Part shown: piece by piece, positions 1-8,187 of the stretch
How the letters are laid out: each line of letters opens with the position of its first letter
How positions within the stretch are numbered: the stretch's first letter is position 1
Source: Rhizomicrobium sp.
GTDB taxonomy: Bacteria > Pseudomonadota > Alphaproteobacteria > Micropepsales > Micropepsaceae
Assembly (NCBI GenBank): GCA_037200985.1
Contig: JBBCGJ010000001.1
Location: 4,192,756 to 4,256,755, forward strand
Length of the DNA: 64,000 nt
Direction of reading: 5' to 3'
The notes under the pieces: generated by a model
Told to the model about the DNA's origin: nothing
What the model saw: only the letters and a program-made list of their open reading frames with translations
Database searches by the model: none
Position numbers and translations under genes: made by a program

Positions 1-552
1 ATAGTTCAGCTTGATGAGCTTGTCCTTGCCCTTGAACTGGTCGGCGATCAGCGCCTCGATGATTTCCAGATGCATCGACAGCAACTGCGCCGCTGCACCC
101 AGAGTGATCACGTTCTTGAGCAGCTGCCGCTCGCGCGGGATCGTGCCCTCGATCTGGTTCGACAGGCTGGTCAGCGGCACGCCGAGCAAATTCACGTCGG
201 GGCGCAGCTTCTGCGTCGTCAGCGGCTTGGTCGAATCGTAAAGCAGGTAGCCGCCGGCTTCGATGCTGTCGACATCCTTGTTCCAGGTCTGCGGATTCAT
301 CGCGACCACCAAGTCGGCGGTCTCGCCGCGCCGCCCCAGCCAGCCCTCGCCCGAGACGCGCACTTCGTACCAGGTCGGCAGGCCCTGGATGTTGGAGGGA
401 AAGATGTTGCGCGAGCATACCGGCACGCCCATGCGCAGGATCGCGCGCGCGAACAACTCGTTGGCCGACGCCGAGCCCGAGCCGTTGACGTTGGCGAACT
501 TGACGACGAAATCGTTGACGGCGGAAATTGGCTGCACGACAGGCTGCTTCAT
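1..552 (-). CDS. korA: 2-oxoacid:ferredoxin oxidoreductase, fused gamma/alpha subunit (N-terminal part, cut by window edge)
   Basis: Partial: the 3' end lies left of the window. The visible 184 residues form the gamma (NADH-independent electron-transfer) domain found at the N-terminus of fused KorA/VorA-type subunits. It shows NGSGSASAN near residue 24, the RNIFPSNIQGLPTWYEVRVS block around residues 48-67 and a later DLVVAMNPQTW segment. Known family role: CoA- and TPP-dependent oxidative decarboxylation of 2-oxoacids with ferredoxin as acceptor. The start at 552 overlaps the upstream stop as TGATG; an ATG at 564 is an alternative. It lies directly downstream of an iron-sulfur flavoprotein that may pass electrons to or from it. 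The beta subunit is presumably beyond the edge. Which 2-oxoacid is used cannot be told. Confidence 0.88.
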   Translation of the reverse strand, partial: MKQPVVQPISAVNDFVVKFANVNGSGSASANELFARAILRMGVPVCSRNIFPSNIQGLPTWYEVRVSGEGWLGRRGETADLVVAMNPQTWNKDVDSIEAGGYLLYDSTKPLTTQKLRPDVNLLGVPLTSLSNQIEGTIPRERQLLKNVITLGAAAQLLSMHLEIIEALIADQFKGKDKLIKLNY

Positions 553-2387
553 CACTTGTGACATGCGCCGGCCTTTGCGGTTTCCAGATAGAATTTCTTC
601 ATGTCCCAGGCGCCGGTGGGGCAGCGCTCGGCGCACAGTCCGCAATGCAGGCAGACATCCTCGTCCTTCGCCATGATGCGCCCGGTCTTCAGCACGTCCG
701 AGATATAGAGCTCCTGGGTCAGATTCAGCGCCGGCGCCGTCAGTTCATGGCGCAGCACCGGTTCCGGATCGTTGAGCGTGAAGGTGATGCAGTCCACCGG
801 GCAGATGTCGACGCAGGCATCGCACTCGATGCACAGGCTCTCGGCGAACACCGTCTCGACGTCGCAATTGAGGCAGCGCTGCGCCTCCTTGAAGCCGAGA
901 TCGCGGGTGAAGCCCAGCTCCACCTCCATGTTCACGTCGCGAAGGGTCTTCTCCTTCGGCGCATGCGGCACCTTGAACCGCAGATCCATCGATACGTCGT
1001 TGTCATAGGCCCATTCGTGGATGCCCATCTTCTGGCTGACAAGGTTCACCAGCGGCGACGGCCGCACCTTCACGTCCTCGCCGTTGCAGAACAGATCGAT
1101 GGAGACCGCGGCCTCATGGCCATGCGCCACCGCCCAGATGATGTTCTTGGGCCCGAAGGCCGCGTCGCCGCCGAAGAACACTTTCGGATTGGTCGACTGG
1201 TAGGTCACGGCGTCGACCACCGGCATGTCCCATGTGTCGAAGTCGAGGCCGAGGTCGCGCTCGATCCAGGGGAAGGCGTTCTCCTGGCCGACGGCCACCA
1301 GCACGTCGTCGCATTCCATCAGCACGTCGGGCTCGCCGGTCGGCACGAGATTGCGCCGCCCCTTGGCGTCGCGCTCGGCCTTCACCTTCTCGAACACCAC
1401 GCCGGTCAGCTTGCCGCCCGCGTGCTGGAATTCCTTCGGCACCATGAAATTGTGGATCGGGATGTCCTCGTGAATCGCGTCTTCCTTCTCCCAGGGAGAC
1501 GCCTTCATCTCGTCGAAGCCGGAACGCACCACGACAGCCACCTTCTCGCCGCCGAGCCTCCGCGAGGTGCGGCAGCAATCCATCGCCGTGTTGCCGCCGC
1601 CCAGAACGATGACGCGCTTGCCGATGCTGGTCGTGTGTCCGAACGACACGGAGGACAGCCAGTCGATGCCGATATGGATATTCGCCGCCGCGTCCATGCG
1701 GCCCGGCAATTCGAGATCGCGCCCGCGCGGCGCGCCGCAGCCGACGAACACCGCGTCGTAATCCTCGGCCAGCACGCTCTTCAAACTGTCGATCCGCTGG
1801 CCGAACTTCGTCTCCGGCTGAAGATCGAGGATGTAATTGCACTCCTCGTCCAGCACATGCTCCGGCAGGCGGAATTTCGGAATCTGCGTCCGCATCATGC
1901 CGCCGGCATTGGCGTCGGCATCGTAGATCGTCACATGATAGCCGAGCGGCAGAAGATCGCGCGCCACGGTCAGCGAGGCCGGCCCCGCGCCGATCAGCGC
2001 GATGCGCTTGCCGTTCCGGGTCGAGGCCGGCTTGGGCATCCGCCCCTTCACATCGTCCTTGTTGTCGGCGGCGACGCGCTTGAGGCGGCAGATCGCCACC
2101 GGGTCTTCCTCGACGCGCCCGCGCCGGCAGGCCGGCTCGCAGGGGCGGTCGCAGGTGCGGCCGAGCACGCCCGGAAACACGTTCGACTGCCAGTTGATCA
2201 TATAGGCGTTGGAGTATTTCCCCTCCGCGATCAGCCTGATGTATTCGGGCACCGGCGTGTGCGCCGGACAAGCCCACTGACAGTCCACCACTTTGTGGAA
2301 GTAGTTTGGATCGGAGACATTGGTCGGCGCCATCCCGGGGCGGCGCGCAGGCGCGGGCGCTGGACGCCCATCGGCGGTGACACTCAT
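552..2387 (-). CDS. GltD-like FAD/NAD(P)-binding oxidoreductase with C-terminal 2x[4Fe-4S] ferredoxin domain
   Basis: A 611-residue flavoprotein. The N-terminal part has the cysteine-rich GltD-type Fe-S region (CQWACPAHTPVPEY, then CDRPCEPACRRG). It is followed by an FAD-binding ALIGAGPASLT motif and a second NAD(P) dinucleotide fold at VIVLGGGNTAMDC. The C-terminus carries two ferredoxin clusters, CIECDACVDICPVDC and CLHCGLCAERCPTGAW. This architecture resembles glutamate synthase small subunit and NfnB-like electron-transfer proteins. Placed just upstream of a 2-oxoacid:ferredoxin oxidoreductase, it probably moves electrons between NAD(P)H and ferredoxin for that enzyme (inference). The start at 2387 was chosen because the preceding 21 possible residues (from 2450) are basic and low in conservation-like features; the upstream ribosome site is weak either way. 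It diverges from the acyl-CoA dehydrogenase at 2625. Confidence 0.9.
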   Translation of the reverse strand: MSVTADGRPAPAPARRPGMAPTNVSDPNYFHKVVDCQWACPAHTPVPEYIRLIAEGKYSNAYMINWQSNVFPGVLGRTCDRPCEPACRRGRVEEDPVAICRLKRVAADNKDDVKGRMPKPASTRNGKRIALIGAGPASLTVARDLLPLGYHVTIYDADANAGGMMRTQIPKFRLPEHVLDEECNYILDLQPETKFGQRIDSLKSVLAEDYDAVFVGCGAPRGRDLELPGRMDAAANIHIGIDWLSSVSFGHTTSIGKRVIVLGGGNTAMDCCRTSRRLGGEKVAVVVRSGFDEMKASPWEKEDAIHEDIPIHNFMVPKEFQHAGGKLTGVVFEKVKAERDAKGRRNLVPTGEPDVLMECDDVLVAVGQENAFPWIERDLGLDFDTWDMPVVDAVTYQSTNPKVFFGGDAAFGPKNIIWAVAHGHEAAVSIDLFCNGEDVKVRPSPLVNLVSQKMGIHEWAYDNDVSMDLRFKVPHAPKEKTLRDVNMEVELGFTRDLGFKEAQRCLNCDVETVFAESLCIECDACVDICPVDCITFTLNDPEPVLRHELTAPALNLTQELYISDVLKTGRIMAKDEDVCLHCGLCAERCPTGAWDMKKFYLETAKAGACHK

Positions 2388-2624
2388 CTTATGACTTTGA
2401 ACTCCGTGATCGTGCCCGCGGATGAGTTCGTGCCCCTTCAGGCGGCGCACTTATAGACTCGTCAGCCCGGTATTTCCCCTGAATTTTGAGTTTAGTCCGG
2501 GAGATAGCGGGCGCAACCGTCTTCGCATCCGAATTGCGACCTGTGTTAATACACCCAAAGGGTTGATCCGCCTTGCAAATCCCACCTGTTCCCACCGGCT
2601 TTAACCCCTGACAGGATAGGGGAC

Positions 2625-3791
2625 ATGGACATCACGCTCTCCGCCGACCACCGCGCCATCGCCGAAAACGCCGGCCGCGTCGTCGCCCGCTTCGGCGACG
2701 ACTACTGGACCGAGATCGATTCGACGCCGCGCTTCCCGGTCGAATTTCACAAGGCGATGGCCGACGCCGGCTGGCTCGGCATCGCCATGCCGGTGGAATA
2801 TGGCGGCGCCGGCCTCGGCGTGACGGAGGCGGCGATCCTGATGCACACGGTGGCGAAGGGCGGCGGCGGTTACGCGGCGGCCTCGTCGATCCATCTCAAC
2901 ATCTTCGGTCCCCACGCCATCGTCGTGCACGGCAGCGACGAACAGAAGCGCCGCATCCTGCCGCCGCTGATCAAGGGCGGGAAGAAGGCCTGCTTCGCCG
3001 TCACCGAACCCAATGCCGGCCTCGACACCACCAGCATCGAGACCTTCGCGCGGCGCACCAAGGGCGGCTACATCCTGAAGGGCCGCAAGATCTGGACGAC
3101 CACGGCGCAGGAAGCCGACAAGATGCTGATCCTCGCCCGCACCGCGAAGAAGGAAGACGGCAGGAAGCCGACCGACGGCATGACGCTGTTCTACACCGAT
3201 CTCGACCGCACCAAGGTCGAGGTGCGCCGCATCCCGAAAATGGGCCGTGCCGGCGTGGATTCGAACACCGTCTTCATCGACGATCTTTTCGTGGCCGAGG
3301 ACGACCGCATCGGCGAGGAGGGCAAGGGCTTCCGCTATCTGCTCGACAGCCTCAATCCCGAACGCATCCTGATCGCCGCCGAGGCCATCGGCCTCGGCCG
3401 CGATGCCTTGGACCGCGCCGCGCGCTATGCCCGCGACCGCGTCGTGTTCGGCCGTCCCATCGGCCAGAACCAGGGCATCCAGCATCCGCTCGCCGAATGC
3501 TGGACCTATCTCGAAAGCGCCTGGTGGCTCACCCTGCGCGCCGCCGCGCTCTACGATTCCGGCGCGCCCTGCGGCGCCGAAGCCAATGCCGCGAAATTCT
3601 TAGGCGCCCGCGCCGCCTTCGACACCTGCACCAAGGCGATGATGACCCATGGCGGCATGGGCTATGCGAAGGAATACCAGATCGAGAGATTGCTTCGCGA
3701 AAGCATGATCCCGCGCCTCGCACCGGTGAGCGAACAGCTCATCTTGAGCTTCATCGGCGAGAACGTGCTGGGCCTGCCGAAGTCGTATTGA
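2625..3791 (+). CDS. acyl-CoA dehydrogenase family protein
   Basis: A 388-residue flavoenzyme of usual family length. It has the N-terminal helical domain, the FAD-contact segment CFAVTEPNAGLDTTS around residues 125-140, the ITTTAQEADK-like strand after the KGRKIW motif, and the C-terminal ARYARDRVVFGRPIGQNQGIQH and MMTHGGMGYAKEYQIERLLRE blocks. Family reaction: alpha,beta-dehydrogenation of an acyl-CoA, with electrons passed to ETF. The substrate is not evident. The final catalytic-loop region reads PVSEQL rather than the common YEGTSEI, so chain-length class should not be assumed. The start is preceded by a purine-rich AGGATAGGGGAC. It stands alone between a divergent ferredoxin-oxidoreductase operon and a downstream palindromic element. 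Confidence 0.93.
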   Translation: MDITLSADHRAIAENAGRVVARFGDDYWTEIDSTPRFPVEFHKAMADAGWLGIAMPVEYGGAGLGVTEAAILMHTVAKGGGGYAAASSIHLNIFGPHAIVVHGSDEQKRRILPPLIKGGKKACFAVTEPNAGLDTTSIETFARRTKGGYILKGRKIWTTTAQEADKMLILARTAKKEDGRKPTDGMTLFYTDLDRTKVEVRRIPKMGRAGVDSNTVFIDDLFVAEDDRIGEEGKGFRYLLDSLNPERILIAAEAIGLGRDALDRAARYARDRVVFGRPIGQNQGIQHPLAECWTYLESAWWLTLRAAALYDSGAPCGAEANAAKFLGARAAFDTCTKAMMTHGGMGYAKEYQIERLLRESMIPRLAPVSEQLILSFIGENVLGLPKSY

Positions 3792-3802
3792 GGCGCGCTC
3801 GT

Positions 3803-3857
3803 ACCCTCCCGTTCACGGGAGGGTCGAAATTTGCTCCGCGCAGCGGAGCGAATTTCG
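3803..3857. repeat. composite palindromic (REP-like) element after acyl-CoA dehydrogenase
   Basis: Two adjacent inverted repeats. The first is ACCCTCCCGT / ACGGGAGGGT (3803-3812 and 3815-3824). The second is a 15-base arm CGAAATTTGCTCCGC (3825-3839) facing its near-perfect complement at 3843-3857 with one mismatch. The first palindrome is shared in core sequence (CCCTCCC/GGGAGGG) with hairpins at other gene ends in this window. It could act as a transcription end or as a dispersed repeat. The remaining stretch to 4098 holds no recognisable gene. Confidence 0.7.
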
Positions 3858-4098
3858 GGGAGGGGACACCCTCTCCGATTGAGCGCAAGTGCTCCTGGGT
3901 GGGACGTGATTGCCCATTGGGCCATGCTGTCAGTGGCCGGATGACCGCAATCAAATCGTCATGCACATTTTTTACGCCAAATCTTCACCAAATAAATCCG
4001 CGGCGGGCCTTGTCAAAATCCGAAGTTCCGTAGCATCGTGAACGCTTCGAAAGCGAGCCCGTGAAACGGGCCATGACACGAAGTTTGTGGGGTGTGCC

Positions 4099-4782
4099 AT
4101 GGATCGTCTCATTCGCGGCTATCGCGAATTCCGCAAGACCCGTTGGCCGGAAGAACGCACCAACTACGCGCGCATGGCCAAGCGCGGCCAGCGGCCCGAA
4201 TATCTGCTGATCGCCTGTTCCGACTCCCGCTCCGATCCCGCGACGGTGTTCAGCGCCAATCCGGGCGAGCTCTTCGTGGTGCGCAACGTCGCCGCTGTGG
4301 TGCCGCCCTATGGCGACGACACCGGCTTTTTCGGCACGCGCGCCGCGATCGCCTATGCCGTGCTGGCGCTCAATGTGCGCAACGTCGTGGTGATGGGCCA
4401 TGCCAAATGCGGCGGCGTCGCCGCGGCGATGGACCCGAGCTCGGCCGACAAGATCCCGTTCCTCAAGCAATGGGTCCAGCTCCTCAAGCCCGCGGTCGAG
4501 AGCAAGATCCCCAAGGGCCACAACCACGGCAACACCGAGGCCGAGCGTGCCGCGATCAAGCTCTCGATCGAGCGCCTGCGCGGCTATCCCTTCATCGCCG
4601 AGCGCGAGAAGACCGGCGCGATCCATGTCGACGGCCTGCGCTTCGACATCGCCAACGGCATTCTCGAAGTGCTCGATCACGACACCGGCGAGTTCGAGCC
4701 GGTTGAGCGCCCCGGCCTGTTCTCCCGCTGGTTCGGTTCCGGCCGCAGCGCCGCAACGCCCGCCAACATCCCGGCGGGGTGA
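4099..4782 (+). CDS. beta-class carbonic anhydrase (first of tandem pair)
   Basis: A 227-residue beta-carbonic anhydrase, interconverting CO2 and bicarbonate with zinc. The ligand pattern is complete: C40 and D42 in ACSDSRSDP, then H101 and C104 in VVVMGHAKCGG. The alternative GTG at 4087 would add four residues (VGCA). ATG 4099 was preferred because it aligns with the paralogue at 4813, which begins with the same MDRLI. Compared with that copy it has an extra stretch around the KIPKGHNHGNTEAER segment and a C-terminal tail after EPVERP. The two genes are 30 bases apart and probably co-transcribed. Confidence 0.95.
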   Translation: MDRLIRGYREFRKTRWPEERTNYARMAKRGQRPEYLLIACSDSRSDPATVFSANPGELFVVRNVAAVVPPYGDDTGFFGTRAAIAYAVLALNVRNVVVMGHAKCGGVAAAMDPSSADKIPFLKQWVQLLKPAVESKIPKGHNHGNTEAERAAIKLSIERLRGYPFIAEREKTGAIHVDGLRFDIANGILEVLDHDTGEFEPVERPGLFSRWFGSGRSAATPANIPAG

Positions 4783-4812
4783 TTTTGCGCGCGGCCGCGC
4801 TATAACCGGCGC

Positions 4813-5427
4813 ATGGACCGTCTGATCGAAGGATACCGCGCCTTCAAGGCCCGCCGCTGGCCGGAAGAACGCGCGCAATACGCGGAGCTGGCCGCCAAGG
4901 GCCAGAAGCCGGACTATCTCGTCATCGCCTGCTCCGACAGCCGCGCCGACCCGGCCACCATCTTCGACGCCGCGCCGGGCGAGCTTTTCGTCGTGCGGAA
5001 CGTCGCCGGCATCGTGCCGCCCTACGAGACCGACAGCGGCTATCACGGCACCAGCGCCGCGCTCGCCTTCGCGGTGGTGACGCTCGGCGTGAAACACATC
5101 CTGGTCCTCGGCCACGCCCAGTGCGGCGGCATCGCGGCGGCGCTCGACGGCAGCCTGGCGGACGGCGTCCCCTTCCTCGGCAACTGGATCGCGCTGCTCG
5201 ATCCCGTGCGCGTGCATTCCGCCCATATCCGCGACGCCGCGGCGCGCCATGTCGCGATGGAGCGCGATTGCGTCGCCCTCTCGCTCGCCAATCTCCTGAC
5301 CTTCCCCTTCGTGGCGGAACGGGCGAAGGACGGCCGCCTCGCGCTCCACGGCGCGCGCTTCGGCATCGCCGACGGGCGTCTGGAAATCCTGGACCGCGCC
5401 ACCGGCGCCTTCGTCGCGGTGGAATGA
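4813..5427 (+). CDS. beta-class carbonic anhydrase (second of tandem pair)
   Basis: A 204-residue beta-carbonic anhydrase with zinc ligands at exactly the same residue numbers as its neighbour (C40, D42, H101, C104; motifs ACSDSRADP and LVLGHAQCGG). The shared N-terminus, register and adjacency indicate a local duplication followed by divergence; this copy lacks the C-terminal extension. Two copies side by side could supply different compartments or expression windows, but neither has a signal peptide, so both are predicted cytoplasmic. A MaoC hydratase gene follows after 17 bases, which suggests one transcription unit. Confidence 0.95.
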   Translation: MDRLIEGYRAFKARRWPEERAQYAELAAKGQKPDYLVIACSDSRADPATIFDAAPGELFVVRNVAGIVPPYETDSGYHGTSAALAFAVVTLGVKHILVLGHAQCGGIAAALDGSLADGVPFLGNWIALLDPVRVHSAHIRDAAARHVAMERDCVALSLANLLTFPFVAERAKDGRLALHGARFGIADGRLEILDRATGAFVAVE

Positions 5428-5444
5428 GATAGAGGAGATCCCGC

Positions 5445-5897
5445 ATGCCCGGCCTTTATTTCGAGCAGTTCTCGGTCGGCCAGACCTTCGATCACGCCAT
5501 CCGCCGCACGGTGACGGAGGCCGACAACGTCCTTTTCACCGCGATGACGCACAATCCCGCCGCGCTGCATCTGGACGAGGAATACGGCAAGGCCACCGAA
5601 TTCGGCGCCCGCATCGTCAATTCGCTGTTCACGCTGGGTCTCATGATCGGCATCTCGGTGCACGAGACCACGCTCGGCACCACGGTCGCCAATCTCGGCA
5701 TGACCGACGTGATCTTCCCCAAGCCCGTCTTCCACGGCGACACGCTGCATGTCGCGACCGAGGTGCTGGAGCTGCGCGACAGCAAGTCCCGCCCGACGCA
5801 GGGCATCGTGGTGTTCCAGCACAAGGCGATCAACCAGCGCGGCGAAACCGTCGCTCAATGCAAACGCAGCGCCCTGATGCACAGGAAGCCGGTTTGA
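5445..5897 (+). CDS. MaoC family (R)-specific hydratase, single hotdog
   Basis: A 150-residue MaoC-like protein that opens with [11 protein letters not shown] and has the hydratase segment [15 protein letters not shown], where Asn and His sit in the place of the catalytic D/N-x-x-H motif. Family members hydrate enoyl-CoA or mesaconyl-CoA-type substrates. Together with the CitE-like CoA-ester lyase starting at 6515, it resembles MaoC-CitE pairs that handle methylmalyl- or citramalyl-type CoA thioesters (inference from the families). A VapBC toxin-antitoxin module now separates the two genes. The start is supported by a GAGGAG ribosome site (5431-5440 region). Confidence 0.9.
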   Translation: MPGLYFEQFSVGQTFDHAIRRTVTEADNVLFTAMTHNPAALHLDEEYGKATEFGARIVNSLFTLGLMIGISVHETTLGTTVANLGMTDVIFPKPVFHGDTLHVATEVLELRDSKSRPTQGIVVFQHKAINQRGETVAQCKRSALMHRKPV

Positions 5898-5904
5898 GCC
5901 TGCA

Positions 5905-5933
5905 TTGAATTTGGCGCGAATTGATGCTATTTT
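5905..5933 (+). promoter_or_regulatory. sigma70-type promoter for vapBC
   Basis: TTGAAT (5905-5910), a 17-base spacer and TATTTT (5928-5933) precede the antitoxin start at 5952. A GGAG ribosome site lies at 5942-5945. The promoter sits directly after the MaoC stop codon, so the module can be expressed on its own and the downstream lyase gene may depend partly on it. Confidence 0.5.
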
Positions 5934-5951
5934 TGGTGCTTGGAGATTGTC

Positions 5952-6149
5952 ATGCGCACGACCGTAACGCTCGACGACGAATTGCTCGCGGATGCGGAGA
6001 AATATACCGGAATCACGGAGAGAACCGCGCTCCTGAACGCCGGACTCAAAGCCCTTATCGAGCGGGCCGCTGCGAGGCGGCTTGCCGCTCTTGGCGGATC
6101 GCAGCCCAGGCTGAAGGCGCCCCCTCGCCGCCGTTTCGGCAAGTCGTGA
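5952..6149 (+). CDS. vapB: VapB-type antitoxin
   Basis: A 65-residue protein beginning MRTTVTLDDELLADAEKYTG, the ribbon-helix-helix start typical of VapB/Rv0623-type antitoxins. A basic, proline-rich tail follows that is expected to wrap the toxin. Start 5952 is chosen over the ATG-like start at 5940 because the VapB consensus begins here and a GGAG site is 6 bases upstream. Its stop overlaps the toxin GTG by four bases (GTGA), giving translational coupling. VapB proteins normally repress their own promoter with the toxin as co-repressor. Confidence 0.9.
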   Translation: MRTTVTLDDELLADAEKYTGITERTALLNAGLKALIERAAARRLAALGGSQPRLKAPPRRRFGKS

Positions 6150-6514
6150 TTCTCGCGGATACGTCCGTCTGGATCGATCATTTGCGCGCGCGCGATCCTT
6201 CGATGGATCGACTGTTGCTTGCAGATGAAGTGGCAATGCATCCCTTTGTGTTGGGCGAGCTTGCGTTGGGCCATCTCCGTCCCCGCAAGGGGATTCTGGA
6301 TACGCTGCGCCATCTGCCGCCTGCCGAACGGGCAGAGGATGAAGAAGTGGTCGAATTCGTCGACCGTTATCAGCTCTTTGGTACCGGCCTTGGTTACGTC
6401 GACGTCCATCTATTGACCGGCGCCGCATTGTCGTTTTGTGGTATCTGGACCCGCGATAAGCGTCTTCGTGCCTTTGCCGAGAAGCTCGGCATCGCGGCCA
6501 AGGGCTTGAACTGA
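6146..6514 (+). CDS. vapC: VapC toxin, PIN-domain ribonuclease
   Basis: A 122-residue PIN-domain protein starting from GTG. The acidic active-site residues are visible: the first Asp in ILADTSVWIDHL, the Glu in FVLGELALG, and the C-terminal Asp residues in YVDVHLLTGA and TRDKRL. VapC toxins cleave tRNA or rRNA and are held inactive by VapB. The gene overlaps vapB by four bases and ends in TGA immediately followed by the ATG of the lyase gene at 6515. That zero-base junction couples a metabolic gene to the toxin gene. Confidence 0.92.
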   Translation: MILADTSVWIDHLRARDPSMDRLLLADEVAMHPFVLGELALGHLRPRKGILDTLRHLPPAERAEDEEVVEFVDRYQLFGTGLGYVDVHLLTGAALSFCGIWTRDKRLRAFAEKLGIAAKGLN

Positions 6515-7378
6515 ATGATCCTCCGCTCCCTCCTCTTCGTCCCCGCCGATTCCGAGAAGAAGCTCGCCAGGGCGGCATCCTCGCCGGCCGATGCGCTGAT
6601 CCTCGACCTCGAGGATTCCGTCGCGCCCGGCAACCGCGCCAAAGCCCGCGGCCTCGCCCGCGAATTCCTGAAGGGGGGCCACCGCCCCGCGATCTGGGTG
6701 CGCATCAATCCGGTCGGCTCGCCCGATTTCGTCGCCGACATGGCGGCCGTCGTGGCGTCCGCGCCCACCGGCCTCGTGGTCCCGAAGCCCGACGGGCCGC
6801 AGGACCTGCTCATCCTCGACGCGCATCTGATCACGCTGGAGACCGAGGCCGGCCTCGCCCAGCGCTCGATCAAGCTGCTCCCCGTCGCCACCGAAACCCC
6901 GACCGCCGTGCTGTCGCTCGGGGACTATCGCTCGCCGCCGCCGCGCCTCGCCGCGATGAGCTGGGGCGCCGAGGATCTCGCCGCCGCGCTCGGCGCCGCG
7001 ATCAACCGCGACGACGACGGCGAATTCCTCTTCGTGCACCAGATGGTGCGCGCGATGGTCCTGATCGCCGCCAAGGCCGCTCGCGTCGACGCCATCGAGA
7101 CCCTGCACGCCGATTTCCGCGACGGCGCCGGCCTGGACCGCGCCGCCCGCCGTGCCCAGCGCGAGGGCTTCTCCGGCATGCTCGCGATCCATCCCGACCA
7201 GGTCGGGCCGATCAACGCCGCCTTCACGCCGTCGCCCGCCGATGTCGCGCACGCGACCAAGGTCGTCGCCGCCTTCGCCTCGGGCGCCGGCGTCGCGTCG
7301 CTCGACGGCAAGATGCTCGACCAGCCGCATCTCAAACAGGCGCGCCATGTGCTGGCGCTCGCCGCCGCGCTCCAATAG
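6515..7378 (+). CDS. CitE-like HpcH/HpaI family CoA-ester lyase
   Basis: A 287-residue TIM-barrel lyase starting LRSLLFVPADSEKKLARA. The metal and CoA site motifs include DALILDLEDSVAP, the Arg in IWVRINP, the Glu in VATETPTAVL, and AIHPDQVGPIN near the C-terminus. Relatives cleave (S)-citramalyl-, malyl- or beta-methylmalyl-CoA to acetyl- or propionyl-CoA plus a 2-oxoacid. The MaoC hydratase upstream would produce such a substrate, so the pair may form a short pathway; the exact thioester is unknown. The start codon abuts the vapC stop with no spacing, so it probably depends on read-through ribosomes. Confidence 0.9.
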   Translation: MILRSLLFVPADSEKKLARAASSPADALILDLEDSVAPGNRAKARGLAREFLKGGHRPAIWVRINPVGSPDFVADMAAVVASAPTGLVVPKPDGPQDLLILDAHLITLETEAGLAQRSIKLLPVATETPTAVLSLGDYRSPPPRLAAMSWGAEDLAAALGAAINRDDDGEFLFVHQMVRAMVLIAAKAARVDAIETLHADFRDGAGLDRAARRAQREGFSGMLAIHPDQVGPINAAFTPSPADVAHATKVVAAFASGAGVASLDGKMLDQPHLKQARHVLALAAALQ

Positions 7379-7404
7379 CGACGCGGCAGGGCGCACTTTC
7401 CCGA

Positions 7405-7437
7405 CAAAAAAAGAAGGAGGGCTTTCGCCCTCCTTCT
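7405..7437 (-). terminator. Rho-independent terminator of the hfa operon
   Basis: An 11-bp stem (7412-7422 with 7427-7437, loop TTTC) is followed on the minus strand by a run of T (A run at 7405-7412 on the plus strand). It lies 50 bases past the hfaD stop. Without a T run on the plus strand it would end citE transcription only weakly. Confidence 0.85.
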
Positions 7438-7485
7438 CTCCGGACGCCGCCGTTTGCCCCCGGCGGCGTCCACGCGGACCGTCGA

Positions 7486-8187
7486 TCAGGGCGTAGTCGA
7501 ATAGTGCACGACCTGCACGTTGTTGCCGACCGCCGAGGATGTGACGCCGACGCTGCCGCCGACATTATGGACCGCCACATTCGCCGTCGAGAACACGTTG
7601 GAGGTGTTGGTCTGCGCCAGGTTGGTTGGGGCGCTCAGCGCGTTGGTGTCTTCGGTGTAGGTGTTGCCGTAGGCCGTCGACTGGACCGCGACATCGCCCG
7701 CCACATTGTTGATCTTGCCGTTGATCTCCGAGCCCGGGTCCTGCGCGCCGCAATATTGCTTGCTGGTCACGGCGGTGACGTTCGGATCGGTCGAGACGTC
7801 GGTCGAGTTGCAGACCGCCAGGCCCGAGATGCTCACGCTGCCGCCCACGCCGTTGACATTGGCGTTGATGGTCGAGCCGATATTGGTGCTCTCGTCGTCC
7901 TGGCTCGAATTGACATGGGTGTCGTCGAAGGTGACGGCTTCGAACACATTGCCGGCCGCCTGGCCCTGGATCACCACGTCGCCGCCGACATTCTTGGCGG
8001 TCGTGTCGATCGTCGACCACTGCGCGCCGAAGCTCACCTGGCCGTTCAGGATCGTGCTGCCCGACGTCGAAATCGCCGGCGGGGACGGAAGATGGCCGCC
8101 TTCGCCGTTACTCTGACCCGCGCAGGCCATTCCCGGCAGGATCGCTAGAACCGTAGAAGCGATAAGGATCTTGGCGAGACGCGTCAT
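7486..8187 (-). CDS. hfaD: holdfast anchor protein HfaD
   Basis: A 233-residue secreted protein with a signal peptide ending near ACA at residue 23. Four regularly spaced repeats begin at about residues 68, 115, 163 and 210 (GGDVVIQ, GGSVSIS, AGDVAVQ, GGSVGVT; period 47-48), each followed by a GN-type turn. HfaD in Caulobacter is an outer-surface protein that, with HfaA, fixes the adhesive holdfast to the cell. Identification rests on this repeat style plus the hfaA-hfaB-hfaD gene order. It is much shorter than I recall for the Caulobacter protein. Its start lies inside the hfaB coding region (80-base overlap). Confidence 0.8.
   Translation of the reverse strand: MTRLAKILIASTVLAILPGMACAGQSNGEGGHLPSPPAISTSGSTILNGQVSFGAQWSTIDTTAKNVGGDVVIQGQAAGNVFEAVTFDDTHVNSSQDDESTNIGSTINANVNGVGGSVSISGLAVCNSTDVSTDPNVTAVTSKQYCGAQDPGSEINGKINNVAGDVAVQSTAYGNTYTEDTNALSAPTNLAQTNTSNVFSTANVAVHNVGGSVGVTSSAVGNNVQVVHYSTTP

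Noticed and set aside
528-2456. Long open frame on the plus strand opposite the iron-sulfur flavoprotein
   Set aside because: It is antisense to a gene with clear Fe-S and FAD motifs, and its composition (His/Arg/Ala-rich, no domains) is typical of GC-rich shadow frames.
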